This document shows, piece by piece, positions 49,434 to 59,160 of a stretch of DNA of 64,000 bases (its first letter is position 1; every line of letters begins with the position of its first letter). This DNA comes from Shewanella schlegeliana. Its GTDB lineage: Bacteria > Pseudomonadota > Gammaproteobacteria > Enterobacterales > Shewanellaceae. The stretch spans positions 186,001 to 250,000 of the forward strand of contig NZ_JAESVD010000005.1 of NCBI RefSeq assembly GCF_016765635.1, read 5' to 3'. Under the pieces are notes generated by a model. It saw only the letters and a program-made list of their open reading frames with translations, did not search any database and was not told the DNA's origin. Made by a program: the position numbers and the translations under genes.

Positions 49434-50414
49434 CTAGTGCAGCCACCAGCTTTTATCTATCTCAGGAGTACTTGCAGGCAACGTCGGGTTAGCTAAGTGA
49501 AACAGTTTGCGCTGAGGTAATTGCGCTTGCTTTATCAGCCCTTTATGGTGCTTTAAGAATAACTGCTTAAAAGAGCCATCGGCGAGCGCCCTGTTTAGCC
49601 CCTCCTCAATACGCTTTGCCAGTGTGGTGTTATTCTTATTCACGAAAAAATACACCGGGTATTCGTATTGTAGCGCGATATATTTATCAACAACCAAGTC
49701 AGGGTAAGCTTTTGAGTATTCAGCTATTTCCCGCCAAACTTCATTGACACCTCGGGGAAAATAATCGAAGCGTTTTGCGCTGAGCATAGCAAATAGGTTT
49801 TCATAGTTAGGTTGTTTCTGCACCGGAATTTGATTACTTTCCAAGATAGCCAAATCTGCCCAATGAAATACAAAGCCAGCCTCAAGTTGCTTAAATTGCT
49901 CGAAGCTATCTGCTGTAGAGCCTGCCACGCTGGCAAACCGATCAATATTATCTCTATGGATCAGTAACACTCTTAAGCCTAAGATCCCACGCATGATAGG
50001 TATTTTTACCGCTAAAAATGCTTGCTCCCGCTGCTTAGTTGTCGCTAGAAAAACCACATCTATCTCGTTATCTTGCAACATCACTAGACCGCGGCTCTGA
50101 GTAACGACCTGCTCGATAGGCTCAAGTTTGGCAGTACCATACTTCGCAGCGGTTTTCTCTAACACCAAGTTAAGCAGCGCAATACGGTAATTGAAGCGAG
50201 AATCCAGTTGATAGTATTTAACCACCTGCGGCTCTGTAGACAAGCCAAAACTTGAAACGGCTTGCCCATGGCTGACTTGAACAGTTCCTGTCTCCACAGG
50301 GGTAACGGCGCTTTCATTAGACTCACTAGCGATATCGTTAGCTAATGAGCTCCAGCTAGCGATAGTGAGCGCTATCGTAGCAAATCGCTTAAGAGGCTTA
50401 CTTCTGCTAGTCAT
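49434..50414 (-). CDS. periplasmic substrate-binding protein (amino-acid-type PBP fold)
   Basis: A 326-residue exported protein. Signal peptide: about residues 1-25 (FATIALTIASWSSLA). The rest resembles type 3 solute-binding proteins, with EIDVVFLATTKQREQAF and EYPVYFFVNKNNTTLAKRI, the second-lobe pattern. No ABC permease genes are nearby; such orphan binding proteins often serve as sensors or have lost transporters. It is divergent from a D15-type outer membrane protein gene with about 225 bases between. Ligand unknown. Confidence 0.75.
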   Translation of the reverse strand: MTSRSKPLKRFATIALTIASWSSLANDIASESNESAVTPVETGTVQVSHGQAVSSFGLSTEPQVVKYYQLDSRFNYRIALLNLVLEKTAAKYGTAKLEPIEQVVTQSRGLVMLQDNEIDVVFLATTKQREQAFLAVKIPIMRGILGLRVLLIHRDNIDRFASVAGSTADSFEQFKQLEAGFVFHWADLAILESNQIPVQKQPNYENLFAMLSAKRFDYFPRGVNEVWREIAEYSKAYPDLVVDKYIALQYEYPVYFFVNKNNTTLAKRIEEGLNRALADGSFKQLFLKHHKGLIKQAQLPQRKLFHLANPTLPASTPEIDKSWWLH

Positions 50415-50638
50415 CTGATCACCCTATCACCAACTCTTGGTATACCTTGCTATGCAGCTATGATGGCCGAATAGCCAAATAATTGAAACCGCTTTTATGA
50501 CTCATCAGCAATGATGAGCAAACTCATTTTACAGCCTATCGTTATCGCATCAAAAATTTCATTACCCACTTGTTATTTGCTTGTTTTTTATACTTTTTCT
50601 TATACTATATCTACATCATTAATTATAAGAAAAATAAT

Positions 50639-51826
50639 ATGATCCCAAGCAAAATAGCCAACATTAGCCTTGCCGCTATCATCTGCTCTCTAGGCTTTGA
50701 CTCTACTGCGGCGGTTGAGTTTTTCGATCCTATCGATGGCTACTTTGATGCAGGGCAATACCTTGCAGAAAACGCCTATGGCTTTTTACCCGTCCCCACC
50801 ATTATCACCGAGCCTTCGGTGGGTAATGGCATTGCCGTTATGGGCATGTTTTTACATGAAAGTCCCCAACAGCAACAAGCGCGTAAGGAGCTTGCCACTC
50901 ATTCTGTCGATGGCGGCGCTCAGCTATTGACCCCCGGGATCTCAGTTGTCGGTATTGGTGCAACGGATAACGGCACTAAAATGGGATTTGCTGGTCACAG
51001 GCAAACCTGGTCACAAGACAGCATTCGCTACCTTGTTGGCGGTGGTTATGGCGATATCAATATGAGCTTTTACAGCCAAAGGGATTTTGCTCAAGGCTTG
51101 TCGTTAGATATGAATATGCAGGGTTTTGGTGTGATTCAAAAACTTCAATATCGTATCGGCTCCAGCCCACTCTTCCTTGGCCTATCACAAAAGTATGTCA
51201 GCTTAGATTTAAGCAGTCGCCGTGAGTTTGAAAATATTCCACCAGAGCTTATAGATAGGTTAGCTGATATCATAGACACCTCCCCAAGGGTCTCCTCGAT
51301 TGGAGCCATTGCCGAGTATGATAGTTTGAACAACTTCTTCATGCCCACCAGTGGCTACAACTATCTACTTGAGTATGATTGGTTTAGTAAAGATCTCGGC
51401 AGTGATTACAACTACCAAACACTGAATGTTAAGGGGCTGAACTATTGGCCGCTGTCCAACAGCCTCACCTTAGGGTTAAAACTGCATTATCAAACCATAG
51501 ACAGCGATGGGCGCCTGCCGATTTTCACCTACCCTTTTATCGATCTACGGGGGATCCCTAAGAATCGCTATCAGGGCCAAAACGTCGGCTCAGGAGAGGT
51601 TCAAATCATGTGGAAGCTTTCCCCTCGCTGGATGCTCCTTTCATTTGCAGGGAGTGGAGTCGCAGGTAAGAGTAATAGCGATATGTGGGACAGCGAACAG
51701 CAAAATGCTTATGGCGTAGGTTTTAGGTACACAATAGCGCGGCGTTACGGTTTACATATGGGAGTCGATGTAGCTCGTGGTCCAGAAGATACCGCTTTAT
51801 ATATCAATGTCGGCAGCGGGCTTTAA
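50639..51826 (+). CDS. D15/BamA-type outer membrane beta-barrel protein
   Basis: A 395-residue protein. Signal peptide: MIPSKIANISLAAIICSLGF with likely cleavage after STAA. The rest is rich in alternating hydrophobic strands with aromatic ends, matching the surface-antigen (D15) barrel, e.g. GAIAEYDSLNNFFMPTSGYN and the final YINVGSGL. POTRA domains are lacking. I prefer the ATG at 50639 over a frame-open start 23 codons upstream, which would put a second hydrophobic stretch in front of the signal peptide. Exported; function unknown. Confidence 0.75.
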   Translation: MIPSKIANISLAAIICSLGFDSTAAVEFFDPIDGYFDAGQYLAENAYGFLPVPTIITEPSVGNGIAVMGMFLHESPQQQQARKELATHSVDGGAQLLTPGISVVGIGATDNGTKMGFAGHRQTWSQDSIRYLVGGGYGDINMSFYSQRDFAQGLSLDMNMQGFGVIQKLQYRIGSSPLFLGLSQKYVSLDLSSRREFENIPPELIDRLADIIDTSPRVSSIGAIAEYDSLNNFFMPTSGYNYLLEYDWFSKDLGSDYNYQTLNVKGLNYWPLSNSLTLGLKLHYQTIDSDGRLPIFTYPFIDLRGIPKNRYQGQNVGSGEVQIMWKLSPRWMLLSFAGSGVAGKSNSDMWDSEQQNAYGVGFRYTIARRYGLHMGVDVARGPEDTALYINVGSGL

Positions 51827-52013
51827 AGAAACAACAGCGTCCTTCGCTAAAGACATTAATTTAGGTAAGACTGATGTAATGAGAACTGGCTCACAACTCC
51901 TCCCAAAATCGAATAACTAAAACTGGGTAAACCGCTTAAGATCACAGCTTTCAAGCTCAAAAAAACGACAATGACAATCCGTTTTTCCCTTGTGTTTTAG
52001 GTTTTGCTGTTTA

Positions 52014-52544
52014 GTGTTCGAATTATCACATCACGCGTTATTATGGGCTCAAGCCTTAGGCTTCATCTCAATGGCTGTAGGTTGGTGGGCCAACTCCCAG
52101 AAAAATGACCGACAATTACTCTCTGGCAACCTCATAGCTTCAAGTATTACAGCCATTCACTTAGGTCTGCTTGGCAGCAGCTTAGGCATGTTTAATCAGC
52201 TGCTTAATGCTGTACGCTTCGCGACATGTCAAAAGCGCAGTCGTCGTGGGTTCTTGCCTATTCTATTTTCAACTGTTGCCATTATGCAGGGATTGATATT
52301 TGCAGAGCATTGGAGCGAATGGTGCGCCGTTACAAGCGCCGTGTTGATAAGTTTTGCTCTATTTTACTCAAGCGGTGCGAAATTGCGCTCGGCAATGGTG
52401 ATAAGTAATCTTCTTAACTTAACCCTTTCCGTCTATCTATGCTCTTGGTCTGGGATTTTATATCAAGTTGTGACACTGCTGATATTAACCCGTAGTCTGA
52501 TGCCTCATAAACAGGCTAAGTGCTTTGATGAACAGACCGCTTAA
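52014..52544 (+). CDS. YgjV-family inner membrane protein
   Basis: A 176-residue membrane protein with about six hydrophobic segments. LLWAQALGFISMAVGWWANS aligns with the YgjV start, and the helix pairs around HLGLLGSSLGMFNQLLNAVR are the family core. Function unknown. The GTG at 52014 gives the usual distance from the first helix; a TTG at 51990 is possible. Neither has a strong ribosome-binding site. Confidence 0.7.
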   Translation: MFELSHHALLWAQALGFISMAVGWWANSQKNDRQLLSGNLIASSITAIHLGLLGSSLGMFNQLLNAVRFATCQKRSRRGFLPILFSTVAIMQGLIFAEHWSEWCAVTSAVLISFALFYSSGAKLRSAMVISNLLNLTLSVYLCSWSGILYQVVTLLILTRSLMPHKQAKCFDEQTA

Positions 52545-52675
52545 ATGTTCCAACTTGCTATCTAACGTCAATTTATTCGCTGTAAATTTGTACAAGGATA
52601 ATCACTTAGCTATGATTGCCATAATATTATGACACACGCATAGCTGTTCACAGGCTGTAGGGATCACGGTTAGAT

Positions 52676-53041
52676 ATGGATGACAGACGATTATTTTCGC
52701 GGGTACTATTTGCAACGGATGCCAAGTTAATCAATCACGATAGGTGCTGGGCGACCAAGCTATTGGATATTAGCCTTAATGGCGCCTTAGTCGAACTCCC
52801 CCAAGACTTTAACTTTAATGGCACCGAACTGACACTGGAGTTCAGCCTTCAAGAACCTGAATTTAAGATTTCGATGCTAACAAAGTTAGTACACAGGGAA
52901 AATCAACAGCTGGGGCTAGCATGCCAGCACATTGATGTTGAAAGCATTAGTCACCTTCGCAGACTACTGGAACTTAACTTAGGCGATGCCACTTTACTCG
53001 ACCGAGAATTAGAGCGCTTGTTCAAGCAAAATAACGGATAG
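52676..53041 (+). CDS. single PilZ-domain protein
   Basis: A 121-residue protein made of one PilZ domain. It has the RxxxR motif (RRLFSR, residues 4-9) and the DISLNG (D/NxSxxG) motif near residue 34, so both cyclic-di-GMP-binding segments are intact. A second PilZ protein lies 1.9 kb downstream and three cyclic-di-GMP-related proteins are upstream in the window. Its target is unknown. Confidence 0.85.
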   Translation: MDDRRLFSRVLFATDAKLINHDRCWATKLLDISLNGALVELPQDFNFNGTELTLEFSLQEPEFKISMLTKLVHRENQQLGLACQHIDVESISHLRRLLELNLGDATLLDRELERLFKQNNG

Positions 53042-53053
53042 CTTCAGATAAAA

Positions 53054-53079
53054 GCGCCGCAATTTATAGCGGCGCATTT
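53054..53079. terminator. bidirectional terminator between small PilZ gene and radA
   Basis: GCGCCGC / GCGGCGC with an 8-base loop; TTTT on both sides serves the convergent genes. Confidence 0.8.
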
Positions 53080-53098
53080 TGTTGTCGTTTATGAATCG

Positions 53099-54472
53099 CT
53101 AGTTGATTAACTCCAGCAACTCATGGATCGTCTTCACCGGAATAATCTTCGCTCCAGATCCTTCCATCGACTTATGATAGTTTCGATAGGGAATAAATAT
53201 CTCTGTGAAACCATGCTGAATCGCTTCCCTGACTCGCGGCACGCCGCTATCGATTGGGCGAACATCACCGTTTAAACTCAGCTCGCCCATAATGCAGGTG
53301 GTTCTCGGCACCACAAAGTCATTCAAGCTACTGAGCAGCGCCGTCACCAACGCCAGATCGATACAGGTTTCAGACTCATCAATTTTAAGGCCGCCCACTA
53401 AGTTAAAGTAAGTATCATGGAAAATCTTGGTCTTAGTGTGCTTACGCAAAATACCGGTTAACATCTTAATACGGTTCATGTTCAAGCCTACACAAACTCG
53501 CTGGGGGAACTCCGCCTCAGTTTCAGTGGTTAAACACTGGATCTCAAGCAGTAAATTACGATTACCCTTACGGATACAGGTAATTGCTGCCCCCGGTGAC
53601 TCGGTGGTTGAGCCTGACAGAAAGATCTCACTCGGATTGTCGACACTTATCATGCCGCGCTCTGTCATCTTAAATATGCCCACAGTATCGACATCGCCAA
53701 AACGGTTCTTATTCGCCCTAAGGGTACGTACTTGCCCGTCATTACACTCGATATGAGTTAAACAATCGACGATATGAATAAGGGTTTGTGGCCCCGCAGT
53801 TTCATTGTTCTTATTAACGTGAGCTACTAAAAACATCGTCACGTTGTTTTGCTTACAATACTGAGTTAATGCCTGCGCACTGCCCTTAACCTGTGACGGC
53901 GAACCTGGGCTACCATTCGCTAAATCGGTCACTACGGCCTGAATTGAATCGATGACTGCAAACTTAATCTTCTTCTCTTCTAGCTCGGCGATAATAGCTT
54001 CTACACTGGTTTCAGCCATCAAGTAGAGGTTATCTTCATTACAGTCTAACTTAAGACGATTTACTCGGTTTTTAAACTGCGACAAAGACTCTTCGGCAGT
54101 ACAATAAAGTGATGGCATTAACTGCGACATGCGAGAGACGAGATCCGACAAAATCGTGGTTTTACCTGCCCCCGGATCGCCCGAAATAATATTCACTGAG
54201 CCCGTGGTTAATCCACCACAAAGGACTCGGTCCAGCTCACCAATCCCCGTGAGCATCTTTTGAGCTTCAAACTCTTCAATCTCGGTTAACTTTTTGGAGC
54301 CGCCGCCCACAGAGCCTGCGTAGCCAGAAACCGAAGCGCGAGCGGGTTTAACCGCCGAGATCTTCAGTTCACTAATGGTGTTCCACTCCTGACAGGCACT
54401 ACACTGCCCCTGCCAGCGAGGAAAATCCTGACCACATTCATTACATACGTAAGCTGTTTTATTCTTTGCCAT
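53099..54472 (-). CDS. radA: DNA repair protein RadA
   Basis: A 457-residue RadA, a RecA-related branch-migration helicase for recombinational repair. N-terminal zinc finger: CNECGQDFPRWQGQCSAC. Walker A: GDPGAGKTT near residue 96. The family-specific KNRFG motif is in ANKNRFGDVDT near residue 257, and a Lon-protease-like domain fills the C-terminal 150 residues. It stands alone on the minus strand; a MITE-like element sits in its upstream region. Confidence 0.95.
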   Translation of the reverse strand: MAKNKTAYVCNECGQDFPRWQGQCSACQEWNTISELKISAVKPARASVSGYAGSVGGGSKKLTEIEEFEAQKMLTGIGELDRVLCGGLTTGSVNIISGDPGAGKTTILSDLVSRMSQLMPSLYCTAEESLSQFKNRVNRLKLDCNEDNLYLMAETSVEAIIAELEEKKIKFAVIDSIQAVVTDLANGSPGSPSQVKGSAQALTQYCKQNNVTMFLVAHVNKNNETAGPQTLIHIVDCLTHIECNDGQVRTLRANKNRFGDVDTVGIFKMTERGMISVDNPSEIFLSGSTTESPGAAITCIRKGNRNLLLEIQCLTTETEAEFPQRVCVGLNMNRIKMLTGILRKHTKTKIFHDTYFNLVGGLKIDESETCIDLALVTALLSSLNDFVVPRTTCIMGELSLNGDVRPIDSGVPRVREAIQHGFTEIFIPYRNYHKSMEGSGAKIIPVKTIHELLELIN

Positions 54473-54574
54473 AGCCCTTTCTAAATCACATAAAATCGGT
54501 AAAGTAATGCCAATATTGGCCGATACTAATTAAAGTAGGGATAATAAGCGAATACTCCCTTAAAAAATTGTCTA

Positions 54575-54840
54575 ATACCAATCAATATAAGAAGCTGATC
54601 TACTCAGAGCGCTTTTTGGCAAACTAATTCAAGGCGAATAGCTGAAAGAATGGTTACTCCCTTGTGAAGCTGTTCAACGCAGAAGTAGGCAGCCAAAAAC
54701 GCTCCAGAATGGCGAGTTTTAGCGCCTCTGATGCAGTGTTAACGAGCTTAACCGTAGAATAACTATGCTCTTCACTCGTTGCCTTGCCTCAGAACCGCTA
54801 AACTCTCGCTGAGCGTCCAGATCTTTATACTGATTGGTAT
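54575..54840 (+). mobile_element. MITE-like element, copy B (266 bases)
   Basis: Ends are near-perfect inverted repeats: ATACCAATCAATATAA (54575-54590) and TTATACTGATTGGTAT (54825-54840). The interior matches copy A at 49.0-49.4 kb in opposite orientation, minus 126 bases. No coding capacity. It lies in the region between the divergent radA and long PilZ genes, so it may carry or disturb promoters. The bases next to the ends (TA / AA) suggest a short target duplication, which I cannot settle. Confidence 0.88.
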
Positions 54841-54889
54841 AAAATCCTATCAGCCATCGCTCTATTTAGCACCCCAAAAGAAGTGATTA

Positions 54890-57307
54890 ATGACTTTAGA
54901 ATTGCATAAAGCCCTTATTGAACAGTTAAAACCCCTATTAATGGAGCCTGAGTTTTCGGAATTATTCGAACAACTAACTGCCGATGAAACCAATTCAACT
55001 CGCTTTTTGCTCAAGATGGAACTCAATAGACTGGCCTCAGCCTGCACTAGACTGATCGATTTACGCAATAAAACCGAGCTCGACTGTGAGGAATTTACTT
55101 TCGCAGGCCAGCAGCACTATCTCGATGCTCCAGCTAAAGAAAGCTTTTTACAAGCCCTTGCGCTTTACCGCGACGAGTATACCTTAGGTGTTTACGAGCA
55201 GGTGATAGAGGCGCATAAGCGTCGAGTTTTAAAACAGCGACAATCTAACCAGAGCGAGATCATTAGTGATGCTTCACCGTTTGTAGCCAAGGCTGTGGTA
55301 TTAGGCAGTTACTTTGCCCGTAGCGAAGAGCGCATGAACTACAGCATGCGTATCAATGTTACTCAGGGGCACCTAAGTTTTAACGGCATCACCGTCGATC
55401 TCTCCGTTGGCGGTGTGAGGATCCGCATTCCAGCGAAGCATGGCTTGCAGCCGAATATACCTGTCCGTATTAAGCTGTTGGAGCTTGGGGAGGAGTACTA
55501 TCATGAGGATCTACAACAAGGTATCGACTATCAAATTGTCGATACAGACCAAAATCATGAATACAGCTGGTTAAGACTAAAGCGAGTTTCCGGCAGTGAA
55601 GCATTAGCACAAATGCTAGAAAAACTGATCCAAGGTTATAAGTTTCGCTACAAGGTCGATGTTAATGATGTCTTAGTGACGACAAAAGGACTGGGATTTG
55701 AACGCCATTACCTACCGCACCTGCCACATCTACCACTGTTTGTCAGCAACAAAGCTGACGGGACTGATACTGATGAGGCAAAACTATCACTGAGTCATAT
55801 GCTACTGAGTCGTGATAATCAAAATGTCAGTGAATACTTTAAAGATGAAGATAATATTAGTCAGCTAGGCGCGTTTCTCACCCAAGCTAGAATCAAACGT
55901 ATTATCGACTCTGAAGACAATAGCCCGCACACTCAATTCTTCAGCTTTACTTTTAAAGCGCAAGGAGCGGTCTACTTTTACTCAGCAAGCCTAGCCGAGC
56001 TTAAGTCACTTAACCTGCTGGCACTTTTCCTTAGCTTTGCCTCTACCAAGCCTAGCTTTCGGATTTTTAAAGTCACTAAGCAAATGATTGACCACCAGCA
56101 ATCCTACAAGGCCAGTATTCTTCCCAGCGAAGAAGCACGCTACTCAGCGCTCACCGAAGCACAACTTGGCACATTTAGCCATGTACTGCAGCTTAGTGAT
56201 ATCACCCCAGAAAAAGCGGCAGAGCAATATCAGAGTTGGAACGAAGTCCATTTAGCTGGCGATACTCAAACCGGAGTGAATGAACTAAAAATCTTTGGTC
56301 AAAAGAAAGTTACTCAACACGACATAAATCCGATTTCACTGCAGTTTAGCGAGCGTCGCAATGAGTCGCGCTTCGCCTTTAAAACCGCCGTGATGTTAAG
56401 CCAAGGTGAGCTACATACAACGGCAAGTACTGACGATATTTCCAGCCGCGGCATGAAGCTCACGCTCACAAGTCCCGTCAAGTTTAATCAATCTGAGCCT
56501 ATTTTAACTAGCTTCCCTAAACTGCAGGCTATCGCAGGCAAACGCACGCTCCAATCCCTGCCCTATCGTTTGATCCGTACCCGTAAGGATGGAGTAACCA
56601 TGCATTTTGCGGCGCAAATAGGTCACACGCCTCATGTGGGGGTCGAGTTCTTAAATCAGTTAATTGAACAGAATCGCGAAAAGCTAGAAAAACTCAGCGA
56701 GAACAATCAAGACGTAAAAGAACTGGCCGATGGCATGAAAAACATCGTCATGCGTAAGCTTGCCTCTTTACCTTATTTTCTAGAGCGCACGCCAAAATCG
56801 GCCTATATCTCAACCTTAGGTATAGGGACTGAGCAGAACCATATCGCCAATATTTTTGCATCTAAACGTGATAGCACCACTAAGTATGATCTTGCACCAC
56901 TGTTAAATAACGACAGACTAAAACGTGATTTCATCACCCCAATTCGCACAATGAAACCACAACAGGGTTTATCCCATTTTGAAATCTATGTGCAGATCTC
57001 ACGTATGTCCCAAGGACAGATAAAAGTACGCTGCATCGGTGAGCAAGATCTAGCTGAACGCTCACAACAACTGAGCTTTATCCAGCGCAGTCAAAACCTT
57101 GGTGAATTTGTGGCACTGAGAGTCTATCGCGGCGCGACTGGCAAACCCGACTTAAACTATATTCGCAAAGAACGAGATTACATTCAGACCCATTCCCCCC
57201 ATAAAGCTAAGAAGCTAGAGGAGCAACTGTGGAATATTATTGGCGTTGGCGAGTTACTCGATGTCACCCATGAGGTTCTATTACGCTTTCCCGAGCTTAA
57301 CGGTTAA
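54890..57307 (+). CDS. large protein with PilZ-type domains
   Basis: An 805-residue cytosolic protein. A canonical PilZ domain is near residue 480: RRNESR (RxxxR) and DDISSRGMKL (DxSxxG). A weaker one is near residue 150: EERMNYSMR and VDLSVGGVRIRIP. The other regions are mixed and unassigned. Such long PilZ proteins are common in Shewanella and unstudied as far as I know. The ATG at 54890 is 50 bases past the MITE copy B end. Confidence 0.82.
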   Translation: MTLELHKALIEQLKPLLMEPEFSELFEQLTADETNSTRFLLKMELNRLASACTRLIDLRNKTELDCEEFTFAGQQHYLDAPAKESFLQALALYRDEYTLGVYEQVIEAHKRRVLKQRQSNQSEIISDASPFVAKAVVLGSYFARSEERMNYSMRINVTQGHLSFNGITVDLSVGGVRIRIPAKHGLQPNIPVRIKLLELGEEYYHEDLQQGIDYQIVDTDQNHEYSWLRLKRVSGSEALAQMLEKLIQGYKFRYKVDVNDVLVTTKGLGFERHYLPHLPHLPLFVSNKADGTDTDEAKLSLSHMLLSRDNQNVSEYFKDEDNISQLGAFLTQARIKRIIDSEDNSPHTQFFSFTFKAQGAVYFYSASLAELKSLNLLALFLSFASTKPSFRIFKVTKQMIDHQQSYKASILPSEEARYSALTEAQLGTFSHVLQLSDITPEKAAEQYQSWNEVHLAGDTQTGVNELKIFGQKKVTQHDINPISLQFSERRNESRFAFKTAVMLSQGELHTTASTDDISSRGMKLTLTSPVKFNQSEPILTSFPKLQAIAGKRTLQSLPYRLIRTRKDGVTMHFAAQIGHTPHVGVEFLNQLIEQNREKLEKLSENNQDVKELADGMKNIVMRKLASLPYFLERTPKSAYISTLGIGTEQNHIANIFASKRDSTTKYDLAPLLNNDRLKRDFITPIRTMKPQQGLSHFEIYVQISRMSQGQIKVRCIGEQDLAERSQQLSFIQRSQNLGEFVALRVYRGATGKPDLNYIRKERDYIQTHSPHKAKKLEEQLWNIIGVGELLDVTHEVLLRFPELNG

Positions 57308-57466
57308 CTCATTGCTATTACTATAAAAAGTCATAGGGCACCTGTCACGGCATTCAAATAACGGTGACTAACCCATAACCTGCAGCCGAGGCATATCGCT
57401 GCAATGCGCTAAGCCTCAGCTCCTAAACTTAAGAAGCCTGAACTTAAATATCTAAAGTTGAGAAAA

Positions 57467-57928
57467 CTAGACTCGAGGATCTGGGTGATGTTTTATCACC
57501 CTATACATATAGCCGACAACCACAAGATTAATCATTAACACGGCAACCGTGATAAAGTTAGGTTTCGTAAATAATTCATAAGCTTCAAAAGGTAGGTAAA
57601 TTCCGCCACTGAGTAATGCAAACCACTCGGTCCACACCAAACTATGCCACAAGCCATAAGCTTCGATAAAACGTATAGCCGCGTACAACAAGGCGCCAGC
57701 TATCACAAACATAATATTGGCCTCTGTCACCTTCCCGGCCTCAGTAATCACCTCCTGTACTAGGTGATTCGCAGGGTTTAAATGAGAGTGCCGCAGTAAC
57801 TCTTCCACCACTAACTGAATATCTTGCCCGGCCAGTTTATGCAGCCCAAAAACGACTAATACCGATATTAAGCCTTTCGTAGCCTCGAGAAGTGCGATGG
57901 CTTTTAAGCCTTTCTTAACTGATGACAT
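57467..57928 (-). CDS. DUF2127 membrane protein
   Basis: A 153-residue inner-membrane protein with about four helices. KGLKAIALLEATKGLISVLV at the start, the HxxxxGxWxxxxWxxWF-like EAYGLWHSLVWTEWF near residue 92 and the GGIYLPFEAYEL stretch are the DUF2127 hallmarks. Function unknown. An isolated gene, convergent with the long PilZ gene. Confidence 0.8.
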   Translation of the reverse strand: MSSVKKGLKAIALLEATKGLISVLVVFGLHKLAGQDIQLVVEELLRHSHLNPANHLVQEVITEAGKVTEANIMFVIAGALLYAAIRFIEAYGLWHSLVWTEWFALLSGGIYLPFEAYELFTKPNFITVAVLMINLVVVGYMYRVIKHHPDPRV

Positions 57929-58363
57929 GGGATCCTTTAGGGCTACAGGGAGACTCTGTAGCTATCAATGATAAAAAAATAGCGCTATTTACTTATTTTA
58001 CGTCATTTTACAATATATAAGTGCGGTATTAATTACCTTTAATGGTGAAGTAAATTTTAACAACATTAGTGCAACCAAGGTCGACGTACTTAAACTCATT
58101 TTCAAGCTCATTTTTAATGGCCTGAATGACTAATTATTAGCCTCTCATTAATTAATGATGAACTGAAGATGTATTTTTATTAATGAAAGCGAATAGTTAA
58201 TTAGCCCTGATAACTCCTGAGGTATAGTGCTAACTAAGGCAATTTATGCCTGTAAAGTGGCGATGTTCTAGGTCTGTAAAATCACTACGACTAGCAACAA
58301 GCTCACCACTTTGCAGTATTAAGCAATCGCCTTGATAACTATGCCCCTTTAGGAACACCAACA
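57929..58363. other. divergent intergenic region between DUF2127 and dedA
   Basis: 435 bases, AT-rich, without a supported gene. It must hold both promoters. No strong dyad or hairpin was noticed. Confidence 0.4.
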
Positions 58364-59095
58364 ATGCTAGATTCATTCGTCTCAGTCATTACAGCCCTAT
58401 GGCAACAAGACTTCGCTTTGCTACAAAGCCCTGGCAGCGCAACCATGATATACGTTTGCGTTTTCACCTTAATTTGGCTAGAAAGTGCATTTCTTCCCGC
58501 GGCTCCCATGCCCTGTGATAGCGTGGTTATCCTCTCAGGCAGCCTAGCCGCAGCAGGAATCATCAGTTTACCCATGGTATTTGCCGCTTTAGTTATTGCT
58601 GGCGCAACTGGCAGCTGGGTGGCTTTCATTCAAGGCAGATGGCTACATAGGCTACCTAAAATCCAGCGCTGGATCGATGCCGTCCCAGAGAAACGCATGA
58701 AGACGGTGGATACTTTACTTAATAAACATGGACTGCTGGCCCTGTTTACTGCGCGCTTCATTCCTGTTGTACGCCCTCTATTACCATTAATGATGGGATT
58801 ACACATAAAGAAAGTCTCAAACTTTCATTACTTTGCCTGGTTAAGCGCGGCGATCTGGTGTGCACTATTAATTGGCTTTGGTTACGGTTTATCTTACCTA
58901 CCTGAGAGCATTGCACGCGTTGTCACCATGGTACTCATTATCGCTCCATTTGTGACGCTAGCAATTGCCATTGTGAGTCTGCTAAGCGGCTTCATTATTA
59001 AGAAGAGGCGCGCTAGAAAAGCTATTGTCAGCGAGCTAATTCAAGAGACAGTGCTACCAAAGGCGCAGCCTATAATGAAGAAAACCATAAAGTAA
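58364..59095 (+). CDS. DedA-family membrane protein
   Basis: A 243-residue inner-membrane protein of the DedA/SNARE-associated family. The first conserved region is LESAFLPAAPMPCDSVVILS near residue 40; where most DedA proteins have PGE, this has PCD. The second, FTARFIPVVRPLLPLMMG near residue 130, holds the essential Arg-x3-Pro-x2-Arg pattern. DedA proteins act as lipid flippases or scramblases, notably for undecaprenyl phosphate. The C-terminal tail is Lys/Arg-rich. Confidence 0.87.
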   Translation: MLDSFVSVITALWQQDFALLQSPGSATMIYVCVFTLIWLESAFLPAAPMPCDSVVILSGSLAAAGIISLPMVFAALVIAGATGSWVAFIQGRWLHRLPKIQRWIDAVPEKRMKTVDTLLNKHGLLALFTARFIPVVRPLLPLMMGLHIKKVSNFHYFAWLSAAIWCALLIGFGYGLSYLPESIARVVTMVLIIAPFVTLAIAIVSLLSGFIIKKRRARKAIVSELIQETVLPKAQPIMKKTIK

Positions 59096-59108
59096 CGTCT
59101 TAGACGAC

Positions 59109-59158
59109 AAGCTATCAGATAGCTTGGTTTTACAACTGAAGCCACCTTGGGGTGGCTT
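59109..59158 (+). terminator. tandem hairpins after dedA
   Basis: AAGCTAT-CAG-ATAGCTT followed by GGTTTT (59109-59130), then AAGCCACC / GGTGGCTT with T-run (59139-59160). Either can end the dedA transcript. Confidence 0.72.
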
Positions 59159-59160
59159 TT

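Noticed and set aside
49002..54840. Composite transposon
   Set aside because: No transposase in either end element or between them, and the enclosed genes (e.g. radA) look like core genes.
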